Source of the DNA: Edaphosphingomonas laterariae
GTDB lineage: Bacteria > Pseudomonadota > Alphaproteobacteria > Sphingomonadales > Sphingomonadaceae
Assembly (NCBI RefSeq): GCF_900188165.1
Contig: NZ_FZOS01000004.1
Location: forward strand, 1-64,000
DNA: 64,000 bases
Direction of reading: 5' to 3'
In this document: positions 48,290 to 56,047 of the stretch, piece after piece
Position numbering within the stretch: the stretch's first letter is position 1
Layout of the letters: each line of letters starts with the position of its first letter
The notes under the pieces: model-generated
What the model was told of the DNA's origin: nothing
The model's input: only the letters and a program-made list of their open reading frames with translations
Database searches by the model: none
Made by a program: the position numbers and the translations under genes

Positions 48290-49741
48290 GTGCGGCTGGC
48301 GGACCAGAATGCGAGGCACGCGGATGGCGCGCATCAGGGCCGCTTAGCCAGCATGGCCCTCGCCCCCGGCCTGTTTCTCGTTTGTCTGGCCGGCATCCTG
48401 AGCCAGCCTTATCTCGGCCTTTCGACCTTTTGGCCGGCAAACGCCTTCATGCTCGGCATGTTGGTGCGCTTTCCCGGGGCGAACCGCCTTTCCGTCTGGC
48501 TTAACTGCGCACTGGCCTTCTTCCTGGCCGATTTGCTGATGGGGACCAGCCTCGTCCGCAATCTGACGCTCAATGGCGGCAATCTGGCGACTGTCGCCAC
48601 GGCTTGCTATCTGCTTCGCCCCCTGTCGCAATATGACCGCATTTTGAAGGGGCGGAAATCGACCATCCATGTGCTGCGTGCGATTCTGGTCGCATCGCTG
48701 GTTGCGGGCATGTTCGGCATTTTTGCCAATCCGCTGCTCTTTGGCGGATCGAGCAAGGAGGGCTTCCTTTTCTGGACAGCGACGGAAATGGTGAACTATG
48801 TCACCTTTCTTCCCGTACTCCTGACACTTCCGCGCGCAACCGCATGGAAGGTAGTGGCGGCCCGCCAATGGATCGCGCGTTCCAACCCGCGAAATCTGTT
48901 GCCATTGCTAGCCTTGATCGGTTCGATCGCCGGGGCCGTGCTGGTTGGTGGCCGGCCGGGCGCAGCGTTATTTCCCATTCCTGCGCTGCTCTGGTGCGCG
49001 CTCGCTTATGATCTGTTCCTCACAGCCTGCGTCAGCCTTGGCTTCGCGCTATGGACGCTGTTCGCGCTTCGAACGGGTTTGATGTGGTCGCCGACGGAAC
49101 TGGCAGCCCGATCGGACGTGATCAGTGTTCGCCTGGGGGTCAGCCTTGTCGCCTTGACGCCAATCGCCGTCGGAAGCGTCGTGGCCGCCCGCAACGACCT
49201 GCTGCAACGATACCGGCTTCTGGCCGACTATGATCCCTTGACCAACCTGCGCAATCGGCGCGCCTTCCTTGATGCTGGCGGAGCCGCCCTCGACCGATCA
49301 TTGGACGCTGGTCAATCGGCCGCCGTGATGATGCTAGATCTGGATCATTTCAAATCCATCAACGACCAATATGGGCACAGGGCCGGAGACGAGGTCCTTG
49401 CCGCCTTTGCGAGCACGTTGAAGAACCTTGTCCGCGCGCAGGATGTGGTGGGCCGCCTCGGCGGTGAGGAATTTGCAGTCGTGCTGCCGGATTGCACCCT
49501 CGTCGATGCCGGCGCCATCGCCGAGCGCATCAACTCCGCGCTTCGTTCCGGCCCCGTCGGCCTTGAAGATGGCCGATCAATCCAGACCACCGTCAGCATC
49601 GGCGTGCACGTTGAACGAAGCGAACCCAATCTCGAAAATGCACTCGGCCTGGCGGATGCCGCGCTCTATCACGCCAAGCATAATGGCCGGAACCGCTTTG
49701 AAATTTCGTCCAAAGCGTCCCTCGCGTCAGCGGCAGCTTAG
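48290..49741 (+). CDS. Membrane-anchored diguanylate cyclase (GGDEF)
   Basis: 483 residues from GTG 48290; ATG 48353 is an alternative. The N-terminal 290 residues contain about eight hydrophobic segments, similar in layout to MASE1-type sensors. The GGDEF domain (about 305-465) has DYDPLTNLRNRR, DLDHFKSINDQYGH and the active-site RLGGEEF. The inhibitory RxxD site (RAQD) lies five residues before it, so product feedback by c-di-GMP is expected. No EAL domain. Solitary gene. Confidence 0.88.
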   Translation: MRLADQNARHADGAHQGRLASMALAPGLFLVCLAGILSQPYLGLSTFWPANAFMLGMLVRFPGANRLSVWLNCALAFFLADLLMGTSLVRNLTLNGGNLATVATACYLLRPLSQYDRILKGRKSTIHVLRAILVASLVAGMFGIFANPLLFGGSSKEGFLFWTATEMVNYVTFLPVLLTLPRATAWKVVAARQWIARSNPRNLLPLLALIGSIAGAVLVGGRPGAALFPIPALLWCALAYDLFLTACVSLGFALWTLFALRTGLMWSPTELAARSDVISVRLGVSLVALTPIAVGSVVAARNDLLQRYRLLADYDPLTNLRNRRAFLDAGGAALDRSLDAGQSAAVMMLDLDHFKSINDQYGHRAGDEVLAAFASTLKNLVRAQDVVGRLGGEEFAVVLPDCTLVDAGAIAERINSALRSGPVGLEDGRSIQTTVSIGVHVERSEPNLENALGLADAALYHAKHNGRNRFEISSKASLASAAA

Positions 49742-49789
49742 AGCGCTTTCCAAGCAGGTGGAATCACCTGCTGAATCGGAAACTGCTCT
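49741..49789. terminator. Nested palindrome between GGDEF gene and dnaE
   Basis: Outer arms GAGC/GCTC and TTTCC/GGAAA enclose GCAGGTG/CACCTGC, forming one long imperfect hairpin between two convergent genes. It probably terminates both, and its form suggests a repeated genomic element. Confidence 0.6.
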
Positions 49790-52700
49790 AGCTGACCAGC
49801 GCGAGTTTTGGCGGTTCGACCGCGCCCAGTTCCACCCGGTCGATACCCGGCACGCGCTCAATCCGCGCGACGAGTTCGGCGTCGAGCATGAAATCGCGGC
49901 CTAGCAGGATGTCGGCGCTGCCGCCTTCGGGCGTGCGTGCGCGTAAGTGCAGTTCGCCGCGCCCGCCGCGTGCCTCGCCCAGCAGCGCCGCAACCGCCGG
50001 CGGCACCATCGGGTCCGCCGTCTCGATGTCGAGCCGCAGCCGCGTCTTGCCCGCCAGCCCGTCAAAGGGCTGGAGCGACCGGATCGTCACGCGTGGCGTA
50101 TCCTCGCCCGGGCGCCGATCCAGCTCGACGGTCAGCAAGGCGCAGGCACCGGCGCGCGCCATCTTCTCGATCTCCTCCGACACCATTTCGTCGAAGCAGG
50201 TGGCGATGAACTGGCCGGTGGCGTCCGAACAGGTCGCCATCATGTAGCGCGTGCCGCGTGCGGAGGTGCGCCAGCGGGCATCCTCGATCAGCGCGGCTGA
50301 CGTCACCGTCGGCGCGGGCATCCGCCGGCCTTCGGGCGAACGCTGCGGTTCGGCCACCGGCAGCTGCACCAGCTCCGCATAGGTCTTGGCGCGATTGGCC
50401 TGCGCCAGATGGCGGAAGCGATCGACCGGGTGCGACGAGAAATAGAAGCCGAACGCCTCCTTCTCCGCCGCCATCCGTTCGATCAGCGTCCACATCGCAT
50501 CCTTGGGCAGCCGGATCGGCGCCGCACCGACGCTCGCGTCGCCGAACAGCCCGCCCTGGCCGCTGTCGCGCGCGGCCGCCACTGTGGCCGCGTGCGCGAG
50601 GATGGTTTCCGCCGCCGCATGCACGCCCGCGCGCTCGCCTTCGATCGTATCGAATGCCCCTGCGGCCGCCAGGCTTTCCAGCTGGCGGCGGTTGAGCAGC
50701 TTCGGGTCCACCCGATCGGCGAAATCGTCGAGCGATTTGAAACGGCCGGTCCGCTGGCGTTCGTCCACCAGCAATTCCATCGCCTTTTCGCCCACGCCCT
50801 TCAGCGCGCCGAGCGCATAGCGGACGCTTTCGCCTTCCACCGAAAATTCCGCCTCGCTGGTGTTGATGTCCGGCGGCAGGCAGGGCACGCCCAGCCGGCG
50901 CATATCATCGACGAAGATCGACAGCTTGTCGGTCAGTGCCATGTCGTAACACATCGACGCGGCATAGAATTCCGGCTTGTGATGCGCCTTCATCCACGCG
51001 GTGTGATAGGCGACCAGCGCATAGGCCGCCGCGTGGCTCTTGTTGAAGCCATAGCCCGCGAACTTGTCGATCAAGTCGAACAACTCATTGGCCTTTTCGG
51101 CCGAAATATCCTTGTCGGCGCAGCCTTCCACAAAGCGCGTGCGCTGTGCGTCCATCTCCGCCTTGATCTTCTTGCCCATCGCGCGGCGCAGCAGATCGGC
51201 ATCGCCCAACGAATAGCCCGCCAGGATCTGCGCAGCCTGCATCACCTGTTCCTGATAGACGAAGATGCCGTAGGTTTCCTTGAGGATACCTTCGAGCAGG
51301 GGGTGCGGATATTCGATCTCCGCCCGGCCATTCTTGCGATCGCCGAACAGCGGGATGTTGTCCATCGGGCCGGGACGATAGAGCGAGACGAGCGCGATGA
51401 TGTCTTCGAAACAGGTCGGCCGCACGGCGGAAAGCGTGCGGCGCATGCCTTCGGATTCGAGCTGGAACACGCCCACCGTGTTGCCGCTCTGGAGGAGCTT
51501 GTAGACCTCCTCGTCATCCCACGGCAGCGCGGCCAGATCGACCTCGACGCCCTTCAACTTTAGAAAATGCAACGCCTTTTGCAGCACCGACAGCGTCTTG
51601 AGGCCAAGGAAGTCGAACTTCACCAGCCCGGCGCCCTCGACGAACTTCATGTCGAACTGGGTGACGGGCATGTCCGATCGCGGATCGCGATAGAGCGGCA
51701 CCAGCTGGTCCAGCGGCCGATCGCCGATCACCACGCCGGCGGCATGGGTGGAACTGTGGCGCGGCAACCCTTCCAGCTTCATCGCCAGATCGAACAGGCG
51801 CTTCACCTGCTCGTCGGCCTTATATTCGGCGGCCAGCTCCGACACACCGTTAAGCGCGCGGTCCAGCGTCCACGGATCGGTCGGGTGGTTCGGAACCAGT
51901 TTGGCTAAACGATCAACATGACCGTAACTCATCTGGAGAACGCGGCCGGTGTCCTTCAGCACCGCGCGCGCCTTCAGGCGACCGAAGGTGATGATCTGGG
52001 CAACATGGTCGCGGCCATATTTCTGCTGGACGTAGCTGATCACCTCGCCACGCCGGGTTTCGCAGAAGTCGATGTCGAAATCGGGCATCGACACGCGTTC
52101 GGGATTGAGGAAGCGTTCGAACAGAAGCCCCAGCCGCAGCGGATCGAGATCGGTGATGGTGAGCGCCCAGGCGACGACGGAACCCGCGCCCGATCCACGC
52201 CCCGGCCCCACCGGAATATCATGGTCCTTCGCCCATTTGATGAAATCGGCAACGATCAGGAAATAGCCGGGAAAACCCATGCGGATGATGATGTCGATCT
52301 CGAATTCGAGCCGGTCGAAATAGGCTTGCCGGTCGATCGGTTCGTCGATCTTCGCCAGCCGCGCCTCCAGCCCGGCATGGGCATCCTGCCGCAGCATTTC
52401 GGCCTCGCCCTCGCGATCGCCGGCAAGGCTGGGCAGGATCGGCTTGCGCCAGGGCGCCATCGCGGCGCAGCGCTGGGCGACGACCAGCGTGTTGGCGATC
52501 GCCTCGGGCAGATCCTCGAACAGGCGGATCATCTCGTCGCCGGGCTTGATCCACGCATCGGGCGACGAATGCTTGCGATCGTCGCTTTCCACATAGGACG
52601 AGCCGGCGATGCACAGCATTGTATCGTGCGCGGGGTGAAAATCGGGTTCGGCGAAACAGGCAGGGTTGGTCGCCACCAACGGCAGATCGCGCGCATAAAC

Positions 52701-53276
52701 GAGATCGATCAGCGCGTCCTCGGCAGCTTCTTCCACCGGATCGTTGCGCCGCGCCACCTCGATATAGAGGCGGCCGGGGAACAGGCCTTCCAGCCGTTCC
52801 ACATAAGCGCGCGCGGCATCGGCCTGCTCTTCGGCCAGCAGCCGCGTCACAGCCCCTTCGCCGGCCGCGCTGAGCGCGATCAGCCCGTCGGTCTTGCCGA
52901 CCAGGCGATCGAGCGGAACATGCGCGTCTTCATGGCCCGGCCGTTCGAGATGCGCGGCCGAAACCAGTTCGCAAAGATTGTCGTACCCCTGCTCGTCCTG
53001 TGCATAGAGCGCCAGCCAGTCGATGATGATCGGCTTGCCTTCGGGCACGCCCGGCCGCAGCACCGCCAGCATCGCGCCGACGATCGGCTGCACGCCATCC
53101 TTCTTCGCAGCGTCCGAAAAGGCCATGGAGCCGTAAAGGCCGTTGCGATCGGTGATCGCGGCCGCCGGAAAGCCCAGCTTTCGCGCCTGTTTGGAGATCG
53201 CCTTCGGCTCGATCGCGCCATCCAGCATGGTGAAAGACGAAAAAATGCGGAGGGGAACGAAACCGGCGTGAGTCAT
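49788..53276 (-). CDS. dnaE: DNA polymerase III alpha subunit
   Basis: 1162 residues, the family's usual length. An N-terminal PHP domain, the polymerase palm with catalytic Asp residues in PDFDIDF, the GPGRGSGAGSVVAWAL loop, fingers, HhH and a C-terminal OB domain (about 985-1060). It is the replicative polymerase core. The first PHP motif reads RIFSSFT, where E. coli has RVHSDYS, so the His and Asp metal ligands are missing. The other PHP element AITDRNGLYG keeps its Asp. Its start is 18 codons before the LDG of the PHP opening. Confidence 0.96.
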   Translation of the reverse strand: MTHAGFVPLRIFSSFTMLDGAIEPKAISKQARKLGFPAAAITDRNGLYGSMAFSDAAKKDGVQPIVGAMLAVLRPGVPEGKPIIIDWLALYAQDEQGYDNLCELVSAAHLERPGHEDAHVPLDRLVGKTDGLIALSAAGEGAVTRLLAEEQADAARAYVERLEGLFPGRLYIEVARRNDPVEEAAEDALIDLVYARDLPLVATNPACFAEPDFHPAHDTMLCIAGSSYVESDDRKHSSPDAWIKPGDEMIRLFEDLPEAIANTLVVAQRCAAMAPWRKPILPSLAGDREGEAEMLRQDAHAGLEARLAKIDEPIDRQAYFDRLEFEIDIIIRMGFPGYFLIVADFIKWAKDHDIPVGPGRGSGAGSVVAWALTITDLDPLRLGLLFERFLNPERVSMPDFDIDFCETRRGEVISYVQQKYGRDHVAQIITFGRLKARAVLKDTGRVLQMSYGHVDRLAKLVPNHPTDPWTLDRALNGVSELAAEYKADEQVKRLFDLAMKLEGLPRHSSTHAAGVVIGDRPLDQLVPLYRDPRSDMPVTQFDMKFVEGAGLVKFDFLGLKTLSVLQKALHFLKLKGVEVDLAALPWDDEEVYKLLQSGNTVGVFQLESEGMRRTLSAVRPTCFEDIIALVSLYRPGPMDNIPLFGDRKNGRAEIEYPHPLLEGILKETYGIFVYQEQVMQAAQILAGYSLGDADLLRRAMGKKIKAEMDAQRTRFVEGCADKDISAEKANELFDLIDKFAGYGFNKSHAAAYALVAYHTAWMKAHHKPEFYAASMCYDMALTDKLSIFVDDMRRLGVPCLPPDINTSEAEFSVEGESVRYALGALKGVGEKAMELLVDERQRTGRFKSLDDFADRVDPKLLNRRQLESLAAAGAFDTIEGERAGVHAAAETILAHAATVAAARDSGQGGLFGDASVGAAPIRLPKDAMWTLIERMAAEKEAFGFYFSSHPVDRFRHLAQANRAKTYAELVQLPVAEPQRSPEGRRMPAPTVTSAALIEDARWRTSARGTRYMMATCSDATGQFIATCFDEMVSEEIEKMARAGACALLTVELDRRPGEDTPRVTIRSLQPFDGLAGKTRLRLDIETADPMVPPAVAALLGEARGGRGELHLRARTPEGGSADILLGRDFMLDAELVARIERVPGIDRVELGAVEPPKLALVS

Positions 53277-53542
53277 CCAGCCAACCTAGGCCGCGATGCC
53301 CGATTCGGAAAGGAAGCGGCGGCAGGAAGTTTGCGTTGGAGGCCAAACGCCATCCGCCTCACGCGCCGGCGCGTCACGCCCGAAAAACTGAAGCAAGCTG
53401 GTCCGCGGACCCGAGGTTCGCTTCATGCCGCCAATGCGGCGGCCGAAGCCTGCCCCACGCACTTCGCGAAGTTCGCGGCCAAGCCAGCCCTGCGAAGGCA
53501 TCGGGAGCACGGCGGCCCGTCGAACACCCGACCAAGCCGCCG
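53277..53542. other. Gap upstream of dnaE, no gene seen
   Basis: Up to the terminator at 53543 there are 266 bases without a credible gene. It should contain the dnaE promoter, read leftward. Open frames here are short or are run-throughs of antisense dnaE frames. No striking repeat was found. Confidence 0.5.
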
Positions 53543-53569
53543 AAAAAAGCGGGCCCGAAGGCCCGCTTT
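53543..53569 (-). terminator. Rho-independent terminator of the small secreted protein gene
   Basis: A 10-bp stem AAAGCGGGCC (53546-53555)/GGCCCGCTTT (53560-53569) with the stable loop CGAA is followed on the minus strand by a run of T (53543-53548). Confidence 0.88.
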
Positions 53570-53571
53570 GA

Positions 53572-53883
53572 TCACTTGCCGAGCTTGGCGAGATCGGCGT
53601 CGATCGCCGCGAGCTTGGCGTCGGTGATCACGTCCGCCGCATATTGCTGGATGTCGACCAGCGTCATGCCGCGCGCCATTTCGATCTGATCGCCGGCGAC
53701 GACTTCCGGAATGTGCTTCACCAGAACCGCCTTGGCCGCCGGGTTGTCCAGCAGATCGCCAATGGTGGTGGCCGCGGTCGAAAGCGCGGCCGGGGCGGCA
53801 GCCTGGGCCTGGGCCTGCGCGGGCATGACGACCATGATCGGCGCGGTAATCAGCGCGGCGGAGGCCGCGATCAGTTTCAGCAT
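53572..53883 (-). CDS. Small exported hypothetical protein
   Basis: 103 residues from ATG 53883, with AGGAGA upstream. A signal peptide (MLKLIAASAALITAPIMVVM) ends at an Ala/Gln repeat (PAQAQAQAAA). The mature part is helical, acidic, with no Cys (IGDLLDNPAAKAVLVKHIPEVV, then a segment ending LAAIDADLAKLGK). Probably periplasmic. I cannot assign a function. It has its own terminator and lies 114 bases downstream of the TetR gene on the same strand. Confidence 0.75.
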   Translation of the reverse strand: MLKLIAASAALITAPIMVVMPAQAQAQAAAPAALSTAATTIGDLLDNPAAKAVLVKHIPEVVAGDQIEMARGMTLVDIQQYAADVITDAKLAAIDADLAKLGK

Positions 53884-53997
53884 TTCAGACAATCTCCTGA
53901 GCCGCGGAATCGTGCGGCGGGCGCATAATGCACGTCGTCGTTCAATTCGCAATCGCCAACGGGATGAAATGGATCGGCCGACCGATCATCGGGCCGA

Positions 53998-54639
53998 TCA
54001 CCAAGCCGCAACGCCATCGACCAGCAGGTCGATCGTGCGGCGCACCACCGCGCGACGCTCGTCAGGCCCGGTCGCTTCTTCGAACAGCGACTGGAGATTG
54101 GCCCAGCCGGTAAGCGCCTGCACCAGCGTGAGCGCGACGGCATTGGCATCGGCGACCTGGTGCCCCCGTTCCTGCCCGATCGCCGCGATTTCGCGCGTCA
54201 GAAGATCGAGTTCGACGGCAAAGGCCCCTTCCCGATAGATGCGGGCGAGTTCGGGAAAGCGGCGCTGTTCGGCCACGATGAGCCGGCTGAATGCCGCCAC
54301 TTCGGGATGCGCCAGGCTTTCCACCATGACCAGAGCATGATGTTCGAGCCGGCCGCGCGGCGTTTTCGGCAGGTGCACGTCGGCCTTGCCCGCTTCCACC
54401 GACCAGGCGGCGACGCGATCCGCAACGACGGCGGCGAACAGATCCGCCTTGGTGGCGAAGCGGCTATAGACGGTGACCTTGGAAACGCCCGCCCGCGCGG
54501 CGACGGTTTCCATCGCCGTCGCGGAATAGCCTTCTTCCAGAAACAGGCCGACCGCCGCCGCCGTGATGGCGCGGTTGATTTCCGCCACCTGCGCCTTGGT
54601 CGGCCGCCCACGCTTGGACGCGGGATTTACCTTCGCCAT
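53998..54639 (-). CDS. TetR-family transcriptional regulator
   Basis: 213 residues. The N-terminal HTH domain has TAMETVAARAGVSKVTVYSRF and KADLFAAVV; the C-terminal ligand/dimer domain is helical and not recognisable by ligand. A basic N-terminal extension (KRGRPTKAQ) precedes it. It lies 127 bases downstream of the oxygenase-like gene, in the same direction; the palindrome in that gene's promoter (55869-55884) is the best candidate for its operator. Confidence 0.88.
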   Translation of the reverse strand: MAKVNPASKRGRPTKAQVAEINRAITAAAVGLFLEEGYSATAMETVAARAGVSKVTVYSRFATKADLFAAVVADRVAAWSVEAGKADVHLPKTPRGRLEHHALVMVESLAHPEVAAFSRLIVAEQRRFPELARIYREGAFAVELDLLTREIAAIGQERGHQVADANAVALTLVQALTGWANLQSLFEEATGPDERRAVVRRTIDLLVDGVAAW

Positions 54640-54730
54640 TCACCACCCTGATCGTCACACCGCCCGACCATGCGGGCGCGACCTTAGTGTCCCCGGCCGG
54701 CGCGCGGGGCAAGGGGGATGTGGCGGGCCA

Positions 54731-54757
54731 CGGCCGGCAGGGCACCCCCGCCGGCCG
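54731..54757 (-). terminator. Hairpin between the oxygenase-like and TetR genes
   Basis: CGGCCGGC (54731-54738) and GCCGGCCG (54750-54757) pair perfectly, nine bases past the stop of the oxygenase-like gene. Without a T run it may only partially stop transcription into the TetR gene. Confidence 0.45.
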
Positions 54758-54766
54758 CGGCGAGGA

Positions 54767-55849
54767 TCAGGCCGCCTGCAGCGCGAAGGGCGAAACCGGG
54801 GCTTCCGCCGGATATTGGCTGGGCGTGCCGATATCGTAAGCGGCGTTCAGCGCACGGATGAAAACCGGATCGCGCATCGGATCAGTCGGCGTTTCGATCG
54901 CGATGCCGCGCGAACGGACATCGCGGATCAGCGTATCGAACACCTGATCGTGGGTCAGATCGTCCGACCCGTCCATGTTCTTCTTCAGCTCGGCAAAATC
55001 CTCGAACACCTCGGCCGACCAGTGGACGAGGAAGCGCAGTTCATCGGTATGGTGGCGTGCGATCACCTGATCGCCGGTCTTGAGCAGCCAATGATCCTTG
55101 CTGGCCGGATCGCCCGAGAACAGCGTATCGAAACCAAGGCCGGCGGGACGTTGCTGATCGAGCGGGCCATTGGCTTCGCCGCGATGCATCATCATCTCGT
55201 TCTGGACCAGCACGCCGCGATTGTAGATCGGCGGCTGGAGGCGAGCCGGCGCCTTGAGCGGACCGTTGGGCCAATAGGTGAAGCCCGACGCGCCATCATG
55301 CGAGAACCAGGTGATGACCTGCGCCATCTTGATCAGATAATCAGTGAACAGGCCCGATTTGCCCATCACCGAACACAGCCAGGTCGGCGAATTTTCGTAG
55401 CGGATGCCACGGAAGCTGGGCGAATCGAGATGGCCCGGATCGGTGTTGGCGCAGGGGCCGTTGACGTTGAACAGCATCATCTGGGGCTTGGCATATTGCG
55501 CACCCCAATAGCCCTTGGCGAGTTCCAGAAACTTGTCGTTGTAGAAGCAGTCGCTGATCTCGGGATAAAGGCATGCCGAGTAATTGGCGTAGAAGCCGCG
55601 GAAGGTGGGCGTGAGGAACATGTCCAGCGTGGGCGTGAAGCCTTCCGGGAAGCCGCCCGACAGGGTGGCCACCAGCTCTTCCGCCGAGGCGAAATGCTGC
55701 GCGATGATGAGCTTCCACGGCCCTTCGCTGCGCACCACGTCCAGCAGCCGCGCCAGCTGATCCGGCGTGTAGACGCCATCGAGTTCACGCGGCGGCGCGG
55801 CCGGCCGCAGGACGTTGGACAGATGTTCGCGCGCTGCCTGATCGAGCAT
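54767..55849 (-). CDS. Uncharacterised protein, possible Fe(II)/2-oxoglutarate oxygenase
   Basis: 360 residues, no signal peptide. The segment GPCANTDPGHLDSPSF contains His140-x-Asp142, and NEMMMHRGEAN provides His222 about 80 residues later. An H-x-D ... H arrangement with this spacing is the iron triad of PhyH-like 2-oxoglutarate dioxygenases. The remaining sequence is rich in aromatics and does not match a family I can name. Conservation of these residues was not tested. It sits under a palindromic operator, upstream of a TetR gene, and divergent from a GH3 beta-glucosidase. Confidence 0.6.
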   Translation of the reverse strand: MLDQAAREHLSNVLRPAAPPRELDGVYTPDQLARLLDVVRSEGPWKLIIAQHFASAEELVATLSGGFPEGFTPTLDMFLTPTFRGFYANYSACLYPEISDCFYNDKFLELAKGYWGAQYAKPQMMLFNVNGPCANTDPGHLDSPSFRGIRYENSPTWLCSVMGKSGLFTDYLIKMAQVITWFSHDGASGFTYWPNGPLKAPARLQPPIYNRGVLVQNEMMMHRGEANGPLDQQRPAGLGFDTLFSGDPASKDHWLLKTGDQVIARHHTDELRFLVHWSAEVFEDFAELKKNMDGSDDLTHDQVFDTLIRDVRSRGIAIETPTDPMRDPVFIRALNAAYDIGTPSQYPAEAPVSPFALQAA

Positions 55850-55868
55850 GGCCCGGCATTCCCTTAAA

Positions 55869-55884
55869 GTGAGTCGTTACTCAC
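55869..55884. promoter_or_regulatory. Candidate TetR operator palindrome
   Basis: GTGAGT-CGTT-ACTCAC is a perfect interrupted palindrome, 20 bases upstream of the oxygenase-like gene's start, within the divergent region shared with the GH3 gene. Its size and place fit a TetR-family repressor site. Confidence 0.6.
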
Positions 55885-56047
55885 ATGCCATTAGGTCGAT
55901 GCCCGCGCCAATGCAATCCATGGCCGTGGCCGTCCGCTCAAGACCATAAAAGAACGACGACGTTTATTTTATTTGATCGGGCGGCACGGCCGGGCTAGCA
56001 AAGCGCCGGCCGAGAAAATCCGGACCGGGCACAAGCGAGAGGATGGT

